Below, piece after piece: positions 54,765 to 64,000 of a stretch of 64,000 nucleotides of DNA. This stretch comes from Pegoplata infirma (Eukaryota > Arthropoda > Insecta > Diptera > Anthomyiidae). How positions within the stretch are numbered: position 1 is the first letter of the stretch; each line of letters starts with the position of its first letter. The translations under genes and the position numbers were made by a program. A model generated the notes under the pieces. It saw nothing but the letters and a program-made list of their open reading frames with translations. It made no database searches and was not told the DNA's origin. The DNA lies in assembly GCA_963921195.1 (NCBI GenBank), contig OY992537.1:72608894-72672893 (forward strand). The letters run 5' to 3'.

Positions 54765-54772
54765 CTGTACAT

Positions 54773-56210
54773 GCCTCAGAAAAACAGCTTAAAAATCAAA
54801 AAAAGAAGAAAAAAAAACCCGAAAAAAACTTCATATAAAAGAACATGAACTGAAAATTCCATAGCAAAAAAATATTTATATTACCACACATATGTTTTCT
54901 ATAATAAAAATATGAACCAAAACTCTCTCTTTAAAACAAAAAAAAAGTAAGAGTTATATATACGCCAAAGGGGAATATTAAACACCCTTCCTGTGTAAAA
55001 ATCGGTTAGATATGATCTGATATGTTCAGATAATATAATAAAAATTTAATAGTTTTTTTTTATTCTCTTAGTTTTTAGAATTCTCATTTAGTTTATAGTT
55101 TTTTGTATATTTAATTTGTGTATTTAAATAAATTAAATAATAAATTTGTATTTTAAGTTTACTCAATACTATTAAATCCTATACTAGTGCGAAATTGAGT
55201 AATTTTTTTACTCAATAGTATTAAAAATTTACTAATTTTTTTTTATTTTTTTCTGTGTGTATACGACTTTGAAGCCAGTACCTCTAACAAACAGAATCCT
55301 GAACTCTCAGAATAAATTTTGTTCTCTTGCATCTATTGTTTGTAGTTGAGCTTTTACGTAATACATCCTTAATTAATTTTATTTTTAGTTGATTCAATTA
55401 AATAAATAATTAAAAAAAAAAAATTGTTAATTTTACTAAATCATGTCTTCAAACTATTTCTCCATAAATTACCAACAGAACGATAAATGAAATTGTCCAC
55501 CCTGATATAGGATACAACAAAATTATATGAAAGGCTGTCTGTCACTTGGCAAAGTGCAACCAAAAACCAGTCACAACACCCATAATCAGTTGCTGATTAT
55601 GACGATGAACTATGAGAGTAAAAGAAAAGCCGCTTTTTTTTGTTGTTCGCCAAACTCCACCATATGTTTTTTTTCATATTTTTACTCTTCATTAAAACCA
55701 AAATATAAAATCATTTCACTTGTTTTTGCATATGATGATCATAATTATTATGATGGTGATTTTGGAAACCATTCATGAAAAATATGTGTACATTGTACAC
55801 TGTACAAATAAGAACGACCCACCACAATACCATTAATTTTAAGTCATCTCACAAAACGTGTAAAATACACAACAGGGAGCTATGGGCCAACAAATTTTGA
55901 AAAAAAAAAAAAAATTAAAATTTTTTTTTAAAAAAAATAAAATAATCTGCAGAAAATCTGCACAAAAATATTTTGAAATTCAGAAAACAGAATCAGTAAA
56001 ACTGCAGAAAAATGTTTGTTAATTTCCAAAACTGAATGGCAGAGAATTTACCTAAAATATAAATTTCTGCAAAAAAATCTGCTAAAAGTTAGCTAATTCC
56101 AATTGAAAGACATTTTAAAGATTTATTCTTTTGAGTGAGGTAATTCTTTGCACCCATGCAAAAAGACACTTGCAAGAAAGTTTGGGGTCCCGACGCAAAA
56201 AGCTTGGCTA
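54773..56210. other. AT-rich DNA, nothing recognised
   Basis: Includes TACTCAATAGTATTAAA-like repeats at 55,160-55,235. A frame of 83 codons at 55,527-55,778 has no recognisable domain. Confidence 0.45.
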
Positions 56211-56788
56211 AAGTCTAGTTGGCAGACATTGCTCTGATCCAAAAAAAAAAAATACTACAGATAGATCTTTTAATGTTGAGTCCAAAAAAAAAAAAAAACT
56301 TGTCGGCGCCCCATGGTTCCCGAGTTATGGGCCTCCAAAGTTTGGAACTATAATTGGATATATCTTCTGAAATAATGGTCCGATCTGGTCGAGATTGGTT
56401 TCATTCGAAAGCTTATTGAAATACCTTTCATATGACATTTACAAAAATTGGATCCATTAACCCATTGGGGTGCAATACCAAATTTTAGATTTTTTAAGTG
56501 GCCATTTTGCAGTAAAATAATTTTATTTCAATATTATGCCTTATTAACCTATATATTTATGGAACTAGGATTAAAGCTTAGATATTAAGCTTTAATTTGA
56601 CATTAAGTTCGATCCATTAACCCTTATAGAACCGGAGATATCAAATGTTGAACATTGATAAAATTTATTTTTTTTATTTGTACTTCATTTTTTTGCGTTT
56701 AATAACCTTATACTATATATTTACAAGTAGAAAATCGGAAAGATTTCTTAAAAAAATAGTGCCATATTTTCAAAATCCAAAAAAGGCG

Positions 56789-56870
56789 AAAATCAGCCAT
56801 ATCTGGAAAGAAAAAAAAAAAAAAATCGCGCGATTTTTTTTTTTTTTTCTTTCCAGATATGGCTGATTTT
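56789..56870. repeat. Strong hairpin with A/T-run arms
   Basis: AATCAGCCATATCTGGAAAG plus an A-run, then ATCGCGCGAT, then a T-run and the exact inverse. About 36 bp per arm with almost no loop. On its right, GCGCTCGCAAGCTCGCGC forms another GC-rich imperfect palindrome. Confidence 0.9.
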
Positions 56871-56966
56871 TGCCGCGCTCGCAAGCTCGCGCGATTTTTT
56901 TTCCAAATAATAGTATTATTTTTTCTAAACATTATTTCCTATAATGTTTTAGAAACTGTTTTAATA

Positions 56967-57248
56967 CTATATAAGAGGATCTATTAAAATTATATCTTCT
57001 TCAATATGATCTTCACTTTCTTGGCTTGTTGAAGATGATAGGAAAGAGTCTAATAAATTCTCATCACCAGAGTCTAGTTCCAATGGATCTTCTTCGGCTA
57101 ATACTCGAATAGTATGACATTCGGTGCACGGATTCATGGGATCATATAATTGGCCAGCAAATTTCCAGAATTCGCTTAATATACTTGTAAAAAACGGCAA
57201 TAAGTGAAACAAATTAATAGAGTTGCCGAATTTCCAACAAATTTCAGC
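56967..57248 (-). CDS. Acidic open frame of about 93 codons in the foldback loop, unknown
   Basis: Open from just after a TAA at 57,249-57,251 to a TAG at 56,967-56,969. There is no good ATG at the start, which suggests an exon or a truncated gene; an internal Met lies in YDPMNPCTECHTIRVLAEED. The N-terminal third is hydrophobic (FHLLPFFTSILSEFWKFAGQ), the middle has a CTEC pair, and the C-terminal half is acidic and Ser-rich (LELDSGDENLLDSF, SSSTSQESEDHIEEDIILID). No family recognised. A splice-acceptor-like TTTTTTACAAG lies at about 57,187-57,197 inside the frame. It may be captured host sequence or a transposon-protein end. Confidence 0.35.
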   Translation of the reverse strand, partial: AEICWKFGNSINLFHLLPFFTSILSEFWKFAGQLYDPMNPCTECHTIRVLAEEDPLELDSGDENLLDSFLSSSTSQESEDHIEEDIILIDPLI

Positions 57249-57837
57249 TTAATGAGGTAAACTTTTCACAAAATATGAACGCTTAGAAATGAAAACAAGC
57301 TGTTTTTTAAGCAACATGAGCGATTTTTAAAAATGGAACTTTTTCAACACTTAAATCAAAATAATATTCAAAAAAATAAATAAATTATCAATGTTCAACA
57401 TTTGATATCTCCGGTTCTATAAGGGTTAATGGGTCGAACAAAATGTCAAATTAAAGCTTAATATCTAAGCTTTAATCCTAGTTCCACAAATATATAGGTT
57501 AATAAGGCATAATTTTGAAATAAAATTATTTTACTGCAAAAAGTCCAGTTTAAAAATCTAAAATTAGCTGTTGCTCCCCAATGGGTTAATGGATCCATTT
57601 TTTTTAAATGCCATATTAAAGGTATTTCAATAAGCTTTCGAATGAAACCAATTTCGACCAGATCGGACCATTATTTCATAAGATATTTCCAATTATAGTT
57701 CCAATCTTTGGAGGCCCGTAACTCGGAAACCATGGGCCTCCGACAAAAGTTTTTTTTTTTTTTGGACTCACCTATTTCATCCCTATTTCTGAAAAAAAAA
57801 AAAAAAAAAAAAGGAGCAATGTCTGCCAACTAGACTT

Positions 57838-58289
57838 GTTCCGTTTATACTTTGGTTTCTTTTTTAAAAAACACATGTAACTCGTGGATACTTCATAAAT
57901 TTTTCATCTCTACACCATTTACAGATGTAATTCGGAAGAGATTAATTGTAATTCAAAGATTTAACTTGTAATTCAACATGCGTGTGTAAAAGGGGGTGGG
58001 GAGGAAGAGGAATTCCCACCCCAAACCAAATTTCAAAAACAACAAGTGAGAGTGTTACATTCGGCTATGCTGAATCTTTTATACCCTCCAAAATGTAAAA
58101 AAAAACATAATAAAAAAAATCCAGGGCGTCTCTTTTTTTTTTTTTTTTTTAAATAAAATTTTCTAAAAAATCATTTCCAAAAGAAAAAAAATCTCGAAAT
58201 AACTAAATTTTTCATTGAAAAAAAATTTGAAAATTTTAAAGGCAAAATCTGAAAATTTTTAAAAAGAAGAGAAATTTTATTTTTAAATC
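57838..58289. other. Scraps of dispersed repeats
   Basis: At 57,915-57,985 ACACCATTTACAGATGTAAT followed by TTGTAATTC repeats is the terminal part of the family seen at 62.8-63.7 kb. At about 58,030-58,090 ACAAGTGAGAGTGTTACATT and ATACCCTCCAAAATG resemble the start of the GGGTATA-type repeat. Confidence 0.6.
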
Positions 58290-60090
58290 TAAATCTCAGA
58301 AACTGAGTTTTTTTTTATAGGAAAAATGTTTCAGAATCTGTGAATTTTCCTATAGGAACAATGTCCCAGAATCTGAGATTTTTTCTATAGGAAAAATTTC
58401 TCAGAATCTTAAACTTGTTCTATAGGAAAAATGTCTCAGAAGTTGAGACTTTTTCTTTAGGAAAAGTGTTTCAGAATCTGAGACTTTTTCTATTTGATAA
58501 ATGTCTCAGAATCTGAGACTTTTTCTATAGGAAAAATGTCTCAGAAACGAGACTTTTTCTATAGGAAAAATGTCTCAGAATCTGAGACTTTTTGTAGAGG
58601 AAAAATGTCTCAGAATTTGAGACTTTTTCTATAGAATCTGAGACATTTTCTATAGGAAAAATGTCTCAGAATCTGAGACTTTTTCTATAGGAAAAATGTC
58701 TCAGAATCTGAGACTTTTTCTATAGGAAAAATGTCTCAGAATCTGAGACTTTTTCTAAAGGAAAAATGTCTCAGAATCTGAGACTTTTTCTATAGGAAAA
58801 ATGTCTCAGAATCTGAGACTTTTTCTATAGGAAAAATGTCTCAGAATCTGAGACTTTTTCTATAGGAAAAATGTCTCAGAATTTGAGACTTTTTCTATAG
58901 GAAAAATGTCTCACAATCTAGGACTTTTTTTTAATGCGAAAAAGGTTTCAGAATCTGATACTTTTTCTATTGGATAAATGTCTCAGAATCTAAAACTTTT
59001 TCTATAGGAAAAATGTCTCAGAATCTGAGACTTTTTCTCAAGGTTGGCAATCGATACCCACCCAGAATAACGGTATTAGGCTATTGTACCGCAATCAATA
59101 AAGACATTGTCATTTTTAAAAGCGATTATGAAATTAGATGAAATTTCTAGTATTTTTGATGTGTTACTTCGTGTTTGTACCGGTTCGTTTTTGTTATATA
59201 GGCCAATACCTTTAAAATACCGTTTCAAACGGTATTATAAAGGTATTGGCCTATATTTCGAAAAGCAACCGGTACAAACACGAAGTAACACATCAAAAAT
59301 ACTAGAAATTTTATCTACTTTCATAATCGCTTTTAAAAATGACCATATCTTTATTGGTTACGGTACAATAGCCAAATACCGTTATTCTGGGTGGGTATCG
59401 ATTGCCAACCTTGCTTTTTCTATAGGAAAAATTACTTTTTCTATAGGAAAAATGTCTCAGAATCTGAGACTCTTTCTATAAGAAAAATGTCTCAGAATCT
59501 GAGACTTTTTCTATAGGAAAAATGTCTCAGAATCTGAGACTTCTTCTTTAGGAAAAATATCTCAGATTCTGAGACTTTTTCTGTAGGAAAAATGTCTCAG
59601 AATCATAGACATTTCTATTGGAAAAATGTCTCAGATTCTAAGACTTTTTCTATAGGAAAAATTTTCAGAATCTGAAAATTTTTCTATAGAAAAAATATTT
59701 CAGAATCTGAGACTTTTTCTGTAGGAAAAATGTATTAGAATTTGAGGTTTTTTCTATGGAAAATTTTTTTTTCACAATCTAGGACTTTTTTCCATGCGAA
59801 AAAGGTCCCACAACATTAGACTTTGTTTTTAGGAAAAATGTCTGAGAATCTCTAATTTAAGACTTGTTTTATATGAAAAATATTTCAGAATATGAAATAT
59901 TTTCAAAGGACAAAGGCATCAAATTCTGAGAATTTTTCTGTTTAAAAGTCTCAGAAGTTAAACTTATTCTATTGGAAGTAGGTCTCAGATTCTAAAACTA
60001 TTTCTATGCTACTTTTTCTATAGTAATTGGTCTCAGAATCTGAGACATTTTCTGTCGGGAAAAATTCTTAGAATCTGAAAATTTTTCGGT
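58290..60090 (+). repeat. 35-bp minisatellite array (split by a palindromic element)
   Basis: Same unit and forward orientation as at 232-965, in the AATCTGAGAC version. The most uniform part is 58,640-58,900; units decay towards both ends, strongly beyond 59,640. The array is interrupted by a 375-bp element at 59,039-59,413. No second inverted arm is visible nearby. Confidence 0.92.
59039..59413. mobile_element. 375-bp palindromic hAT-like element in the minisatellite
   Basis: CAAGGTTGGCAATCGATACC at the left, its inverse at the right, with 8-bp TSD CTTTTTCT (59,031-59,038 and 59,414-59,421) taken from the 35-bp unit. Both halves match almost perfectly around about 59,226 (GTATTGGCC, AACACGAAGTAACACATCAA). 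The 124-codon frame across it at 59,107-59,481 is a by-product of the palindrome. Confidence 0.92.
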
Positions 60091-60323
60091 GCCTGAAACT
60101 TAAAATATATCGTGGAACTATATTCAATTTGAGCTATCTGCTCGGTTGACGAAAATGAGTTTTTGATGGAAAAATGTTCGCTGGCATAAGTGTCATCTAT
60201 GGTATTAATTTCAGAAGAAAAAAAATATTTTAAGACTATTTTACTGCAAAAATAGCATGAGCTATGTGAAACCTTGTTTTTTTATAAATAAAAATTTGAG
60301 CTATCTACAGTATAGTTTACTAG

Positions 60324-61129
60324 CCCAGCAGAAATAAATCGAGATTTTGGCGACACAGCATCTGTTTATAGCATACCGTAGCGCATCCAAAGAGCGCTCT
60401 TAGGGATGCAGTAAAAGGGAGGGGAAAACATTTAAATTTTTTTTTAAGATTTTTATATAAAACTTATAATGTGTAATTATTTTTTGATAAAATTTCACAC
60501 TTGCTTTCCTTTTTAATATTTTTAACACTTTTTGAATAAAAAAACATGAGTTTTAGACAAAGACACATGATTTGACTGCATCATTATTGCCCATTAATCA
60601 GCGCTGCAAAGAGCGCTTCAATCATAGCATCTTTGACCGCTGTTCCCAAAAAAAAACCCCTAAAAAATGTGAAAATGAAAATTTCCGATATTTTTTTGAT
60701 GTTCACTTCCGATTTTTTTTTTTTCATTTTGTTTCACATAAATAAAGTTTTGTAAAGTAAAACGAATGAATTTTTTTGTTATATTTTTTTAAATTTTAGT
60801 TATTTGATTTCAACTTTGAATTTACAGCATCTTTATTCTGCTTAAATCAGCTCTACAAAGATACATGAATTCACTGCATCTTTAATCTGCTTAAATCAGC
60901 GCTAAAAAGATACATGAATTTACAGCATCTTTATTCTGCTTAAATCAGCGCTCTAAAGACACGTGATTTCAGTGCATCTAAAGAGCGCTGTTTCTGTGTA
61001 TCCAACTAGCGCTCTAAAGTGGGACATCGCCTTAGGGAATCATGCATGAATTCAGCGCAATTGGATGCGCTCCTTTACTCAAGTTCCCCTTCCAAAAGCT
61101 GCTGAACGTTCAGCAAAATTTCTGCTGGG
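60324..61129. mobile_element. CCCAG...CTGGG element 3
   Basis: CCCAGCAGAAATAAATC to the inverse of CCCAGCAGAAATTTTGC, with AG on both flanks (2-bp TSD). The interior is rich in AGAGCGCT/AGCGCTCTT motifs and includes the 49-bp tandem repeat at 60,820-60,975. Same end style as 28,176-28,652 and 29,757-30,450. Confidence 0.78.
60820..60975 (+). repeat. 49-bp tandem repeat, about three units
   Basis: GCATCTTTATTCTGCTTAAA then TCAGCGCTAAAAAGATACAT; the GCATCTTT start recurs at 60,827, 60,876 and 60,925, exactly 49 bp apart. A fourth, partial unit follows. It lies inside the CCCAG element and carries its CAGCGCT motif. Confidence 0.9.
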
Positions 61130-61785
61130 AGAGTAAACTTTTAAATTTTTTGATATATTACTTTTTAGACGGGTTTTCCATCAATAAAAATAATGGCATA
61201 GTTTTTTTTTGGAAAATTTCAACTCCTTTCCGCGGTTAAAAACGCGGTTTTTGACCCTTATTTCGATGCGGAGCAAAAACGGTTAAACTTTTTGCATATT
61301 TTATTTACCCATTCGATTGTAAAGCAAACACAAGTGCTATGACATTTTTCGCAAGCTTCATTAAGGTTCCAAATAATGGCGATAAAGCGCGGAAAAATCG
61401 ATGATTTAAAAAAAAAAAAACTTAAAAGTATTTTTTTAACACCTGTCATGGAAGGGGTTAAAAAACTGAGAAATATGGTACCAAAATCATATTTTTATCA
61501 TAATCCGTTAAAAAGTTATAAAGCTTTAAAGTCTATATTTAATGACCTTCTGCTTAGGTTGATTAATTTCAAATAAAAAAGGTTGAGCTATCTGCTGTAA
61601 CTCAGCGAATAATATGAATTTTTACAAACAAAGCACATATAAAATTTAGTAGTAATTATTAATTAATATTGTAAAAGATCGAATGATAAAACATTTAAAA
61701 ATACGCGAATGCGACGGTTTTTTTGCTCTCCTGAAAAGTTATGTTTTTTTAGTTAGCTCAAATTGAATATAGTTTAACGATATAT

Positions 61786-62060
61786 AAAAGAGACGATTTT
61801 AAGGTTGGGGTGTCTCGTCTTGTCGGCCATATCAGTGTTTAAAAATTTCGTTGTCCCCTTATGAAACAATGTGGACCTTCGGGAAATTTCGATAACTCCC
61901 GAACTAACAGGAATATCGTCTAGAGAAAAAATACTTGTCGACTTAAATTCAATAGAGATTATTTCGTATTCATATGGATATCGTAGGTCTATGTCTTTAT
62001 ATAAATACCCCCAAAATTTATACATTTTTATGAAAAAAATATTTAACGAAGCCGAATTTT
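61786..62060 (-). repeat. Dispersed repeat D, reverse copy, with an open frame
   Basis: The minus strand carries ATGGCCGACAAGACGAGACA and CCCCAACCTTAAAATCGTCT, matching 3,530-3,590. Upstream on the minus strand the frame continues open for over 60 codons (MYKFWGYLYKDIDLRYPYEY, then SIFSLDDIPVSSGVIEISRR) and enters the conserved stretch as DMADKTRHPNLKIVS. The right part of this repeat copy is displaced to about 60,085-60,105 by the element at 60,105-61,785. Function unknown; low support for real coding. Confidence 0.5.
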
Positions 62061-62199
62061 AACAAGGTTATGCCCCCGTTGCATGGGCATTAATAGACCC
62101 GTTCTTTTCATATGTAAACATCACATAGTTTCTTTGAGTGAAATGGCTGAAAAATCCAAAAACCATTTTACGCCATTTTTTGACCCATGTTTTGAACCC

Positions 62200-62480
62200 C
62201 TAAATTCCTGATATGGCCGATATGCCGAGACACCTTAACGTTAGAACTGTCTTCTTTATTTAAATATATTTCAAGTTCCATGCAAATCGGTTCTTAAGGT
62301 TTGAGATACTTCCCTTGTTAGATTCTGAGACGTTTTACCTATAAAAAAGCTTTTCGTTACAAAAATTTCTCAGAATTTAACATTTTTTGTAGGAAGAATT
62401 TCTTCTATTGAAAAACTACCAGATTTAGAATTTTCTTTACGACAAATGTGTTAGAATCTGAGACTTTTCTATGTAACTTT
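62200..62480 (+). repeat. Dispersed repeat D, forward copy, followed by decayed 35-bp units
   Basis: ATGGCCGATATGCCGAGACA, TTTCAAGTTCCATGCAAATC and GGTTCTTAAGG match the copy at 3,530-3,640. From 62,320 GATTCTGAGACGTTTTACC and AGAATCTGAGACTTTTCT are remnants of the 35-bp minisatellite. Confidence 0.65.
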
Positions 62481-62764
62481 TTTTGGGTTAACATTTTTCG
62501 ATGGTATAAGCTTTTCTCTGTAATTATTTAAATAAGCCTAATTTAAGCATTATGGAGTATAAATTTGTTATATGTAAACTTTACATGCATTATTCTCGAG
62601 CAATTTCTAAAAGTATTTCGGCGAAAACTACCACATTTTATAACTTTATTGCTTTTCCATCAGTTGTTTTGCAAAAAAAAAGTACCCCTGCTTTGCTCGT
62701 TCGACTGCTGTAAATTGATGATTTTTATTCCTTTCCCCCCAGATTTAAAAGTTGTGTCCGACTG

Positions 62765-63715
62765 AATTCAAAGATTTTACTTGTAATTCGAAGATTCCAT
62801 TTGTAATGTGAAGATTCTACTTGTAATTCAAATATTCCATTTGTAATTTAAAAATTTTATTTTTAATTAGAAGATTTCAATTTTAATTCGAAAAGGAGCT
62901 TTTTTAATTCGAAAAAAAAACAATTGTAATTCCAAAAACATAATTTTTAATTCGAAAAAGATCAATTGTAATTCAAAAAAAAAAAATTAATTTATATTAG
63001 AAAATGATCAATGAATTTTGAAAAAGCTAATTTTGTATTTGAAGATTCCAATTAAAATTCGAAAAGGATCAATTGTTAGTCGAAAAAGGTCAACAGTAAT
63101 TCGAAAAAGATCTATTGAATTTCGAAAAACAATTGATAGTTTTCGAATTACAATTGACCTTTTTCGAATTACTATTGATCTTTTAAAAATTATTATTAAT
63201 ATTTTTCGAATTACAATTGTTTTTTTTTCATATTACACTTGTTCTTGTAATACAGAATTAATCTTTTTAGAATTACAGTTAGAATTTTCGAATTGCAATT
63301 GATATTTTTTAAATTAAAATTTAACTGTTCCAAATTACAATTCAACCTTTTTGTAATACTATTGATCTATTGCGAATTACAATTTATATTTTACGGATTA
63401 CAATTGGAATCTTCGAATTACAAATGGAATTTTTGAATTACAAGTAGAATCTTCAAATTACAAGAAGAATCTTTGAATTGCAAGTAGAATCTTCGAATTA
63501 CAATTGATCTTTTCGAATTACATCTGCAAAAAGAGTAGATGCTTTTTTCTCAAGCCGAATCTTCGAATTAAAATTGCTTTTTGTTTGAATTACGAACATA
63601 ATATAAAATTCCATTTGCAATTGCAATATTCGAATTACAAGTCGAATTTTCGAATTAAAAGAAGAATCTTCAAATTACAATTGATCTTTTTCGAGTTGTT
63701 TCTGTAAATGGTGTA
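62765..63715. repeat. Inverted TTGTAATTCGAA minisatellite array (foldback-like)
   Basis: Left half (62,765-63,130): degenerate units of about 22-26 bp, TTGTAATTCGAAGATTC and CAATTGTAATTCGAAAAAG. Right half (63,135-63,710): the same units in reverse (GAATTACAATTGATCTTTT, GAATTACAAGTAGAATCTTC), ending at TTTCTGTAAATGGTGTAG. The switch in orientation is at about 63,130. The terminal CTACACCATTTACAG motif recurs at 57,920 and 33,800, so this is likely an element whose arms are made of the minisatellite. Confidence 0.8.
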
Positions 63716-64000
63716 GTGCTTCTTTCATCCTTACATTTGTTTAAATCACTTTGATTGCCTTTTCCATACAAAAAAACGGCAATTGAGTTGAATTGTTTTG
63801 GAATCCCCCTTCCATTGGGAAGTAGCAAAAAATACATGATATTGTATATTGGGTGCATCATCGTCATTATTATATGGCACTTGAAGACAACAAAATTTTT
63901 TCATAATTCATTTGTTTTGTTTCAGGATGTAAAACGAGAAAAAAAAAACAGTTGCTGATTATCAACAGATGTTTCAATATGATTTTTTTTTTGAATGGCA

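Larger units (their letters stand above)
56211..57837. mobile_element. Foldback element with a 700-bp loop
   Basis: Arms of about 450 bp, starting AAGTCTAGTTGGCAGACATT and its inverse; matched landmarks are CCTCCAAAGTTTGGAACTAT, AGCTTATTGAAATACCTTT and CCGGAGATATCAAATGTTGA. The loop (about 56,665-57,385) is different in kind: it holds a strong hairpin at 56,789-56,870 and an open acidic frame on the minus strand. TSD not identified. Confidence 0.82.
60105..61785. mobile_element. TIR element with ATATATCG ends, inserted in repeat D
   Basis: The left end reads ATATATCGTGGAACTATATT then CAATTTGAGCTA; the right end is the inverse, with TTAAACTATATTCAATTTGAGCTA-like order. The flanks (TTAAAATATAT and TATATAAAAG) rejoin to give repeat D sequence as at 3,585-3,600. 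The element is itself interrupted by the CCCAG element at 60,324-61,129. No transposase frame recognised. Confidence 0.7.

Noticed and set aside
59107..59481. 124-codon open frame
   Set aside because: It runs through a perfect palindromic transposon into the minisatellite; the open frame is a by-product.

Overview
The window looks like intergenic or intronic DNA from an insect, most likely a higher (calyptrate-type) fly. This is inference: the DNA is very AT-rich, and it holds mariner, hAT-like, PIF/Harbinger-like and R1/LOA/I-type LINE remnants and dispersed repeats with paired GGGTATA motifs. I found no intact host protein-coding gene, rRNA or canonical tRNA. Almost everything I can interpret is transposable-element or satellite DNA. 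The many boundaries called below rest on terminal inverted repeats (TIRs) and target-site duplications (TSDs) read directly from the sequence.

Layout. 0.2-2.7 kb: a 35-bp self-complementary minisatellite flanking a 16-bp satellite. 3.5-8.8 kb: nested small DNA transposons (a TTAA-site MITE split by a hAT-like element, itself split by another repeat; a second hAT-like element rich in AACCGG; a dead mariner). 9-26.5 kb: a LINE graveyard with at least three families on both strands, all 5'-truncated and full of stops and frameshifts, split by other elements. 26.5-39.5 kb: AT-rich DNA with several TIR elements, including a foldback element inside another repeat and a canonical GGGCGG/TAA Harbinger-type element.

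39.6-50.9 kb is the most striking part. A ~1.9-kb foldback element has been split by an ~8.7-kb inverted-repeat structure whose arms carry thousands of bases of the 35-bp minisatellite. One arm has then received two further elements, and the outer foldback a further hAT-like element. 51.5-54.8 kb holds a Tc1/mariner-like remnant whose end was the target of a 2.3-kb fully palindromic hAT-like element. 56.2-57.8 kb is another foldback whose loop carries an acidic open frame of ~93 codons. 58.3-60.1 kb is again the 35-bp minisatellite, split by a 375-bp palindromic element. 60.1-64 kb holds nested TIR elements and an inverted array of a TTGTAATTCGAA-type minisatellite.

None of the coding remnants appears able to act. 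The biology on view is repeated nesting of elements and the recurrence of minisatellites inside inverted-repeat arms, an organisation that recalls Drosophila Foldback (FB) elements.
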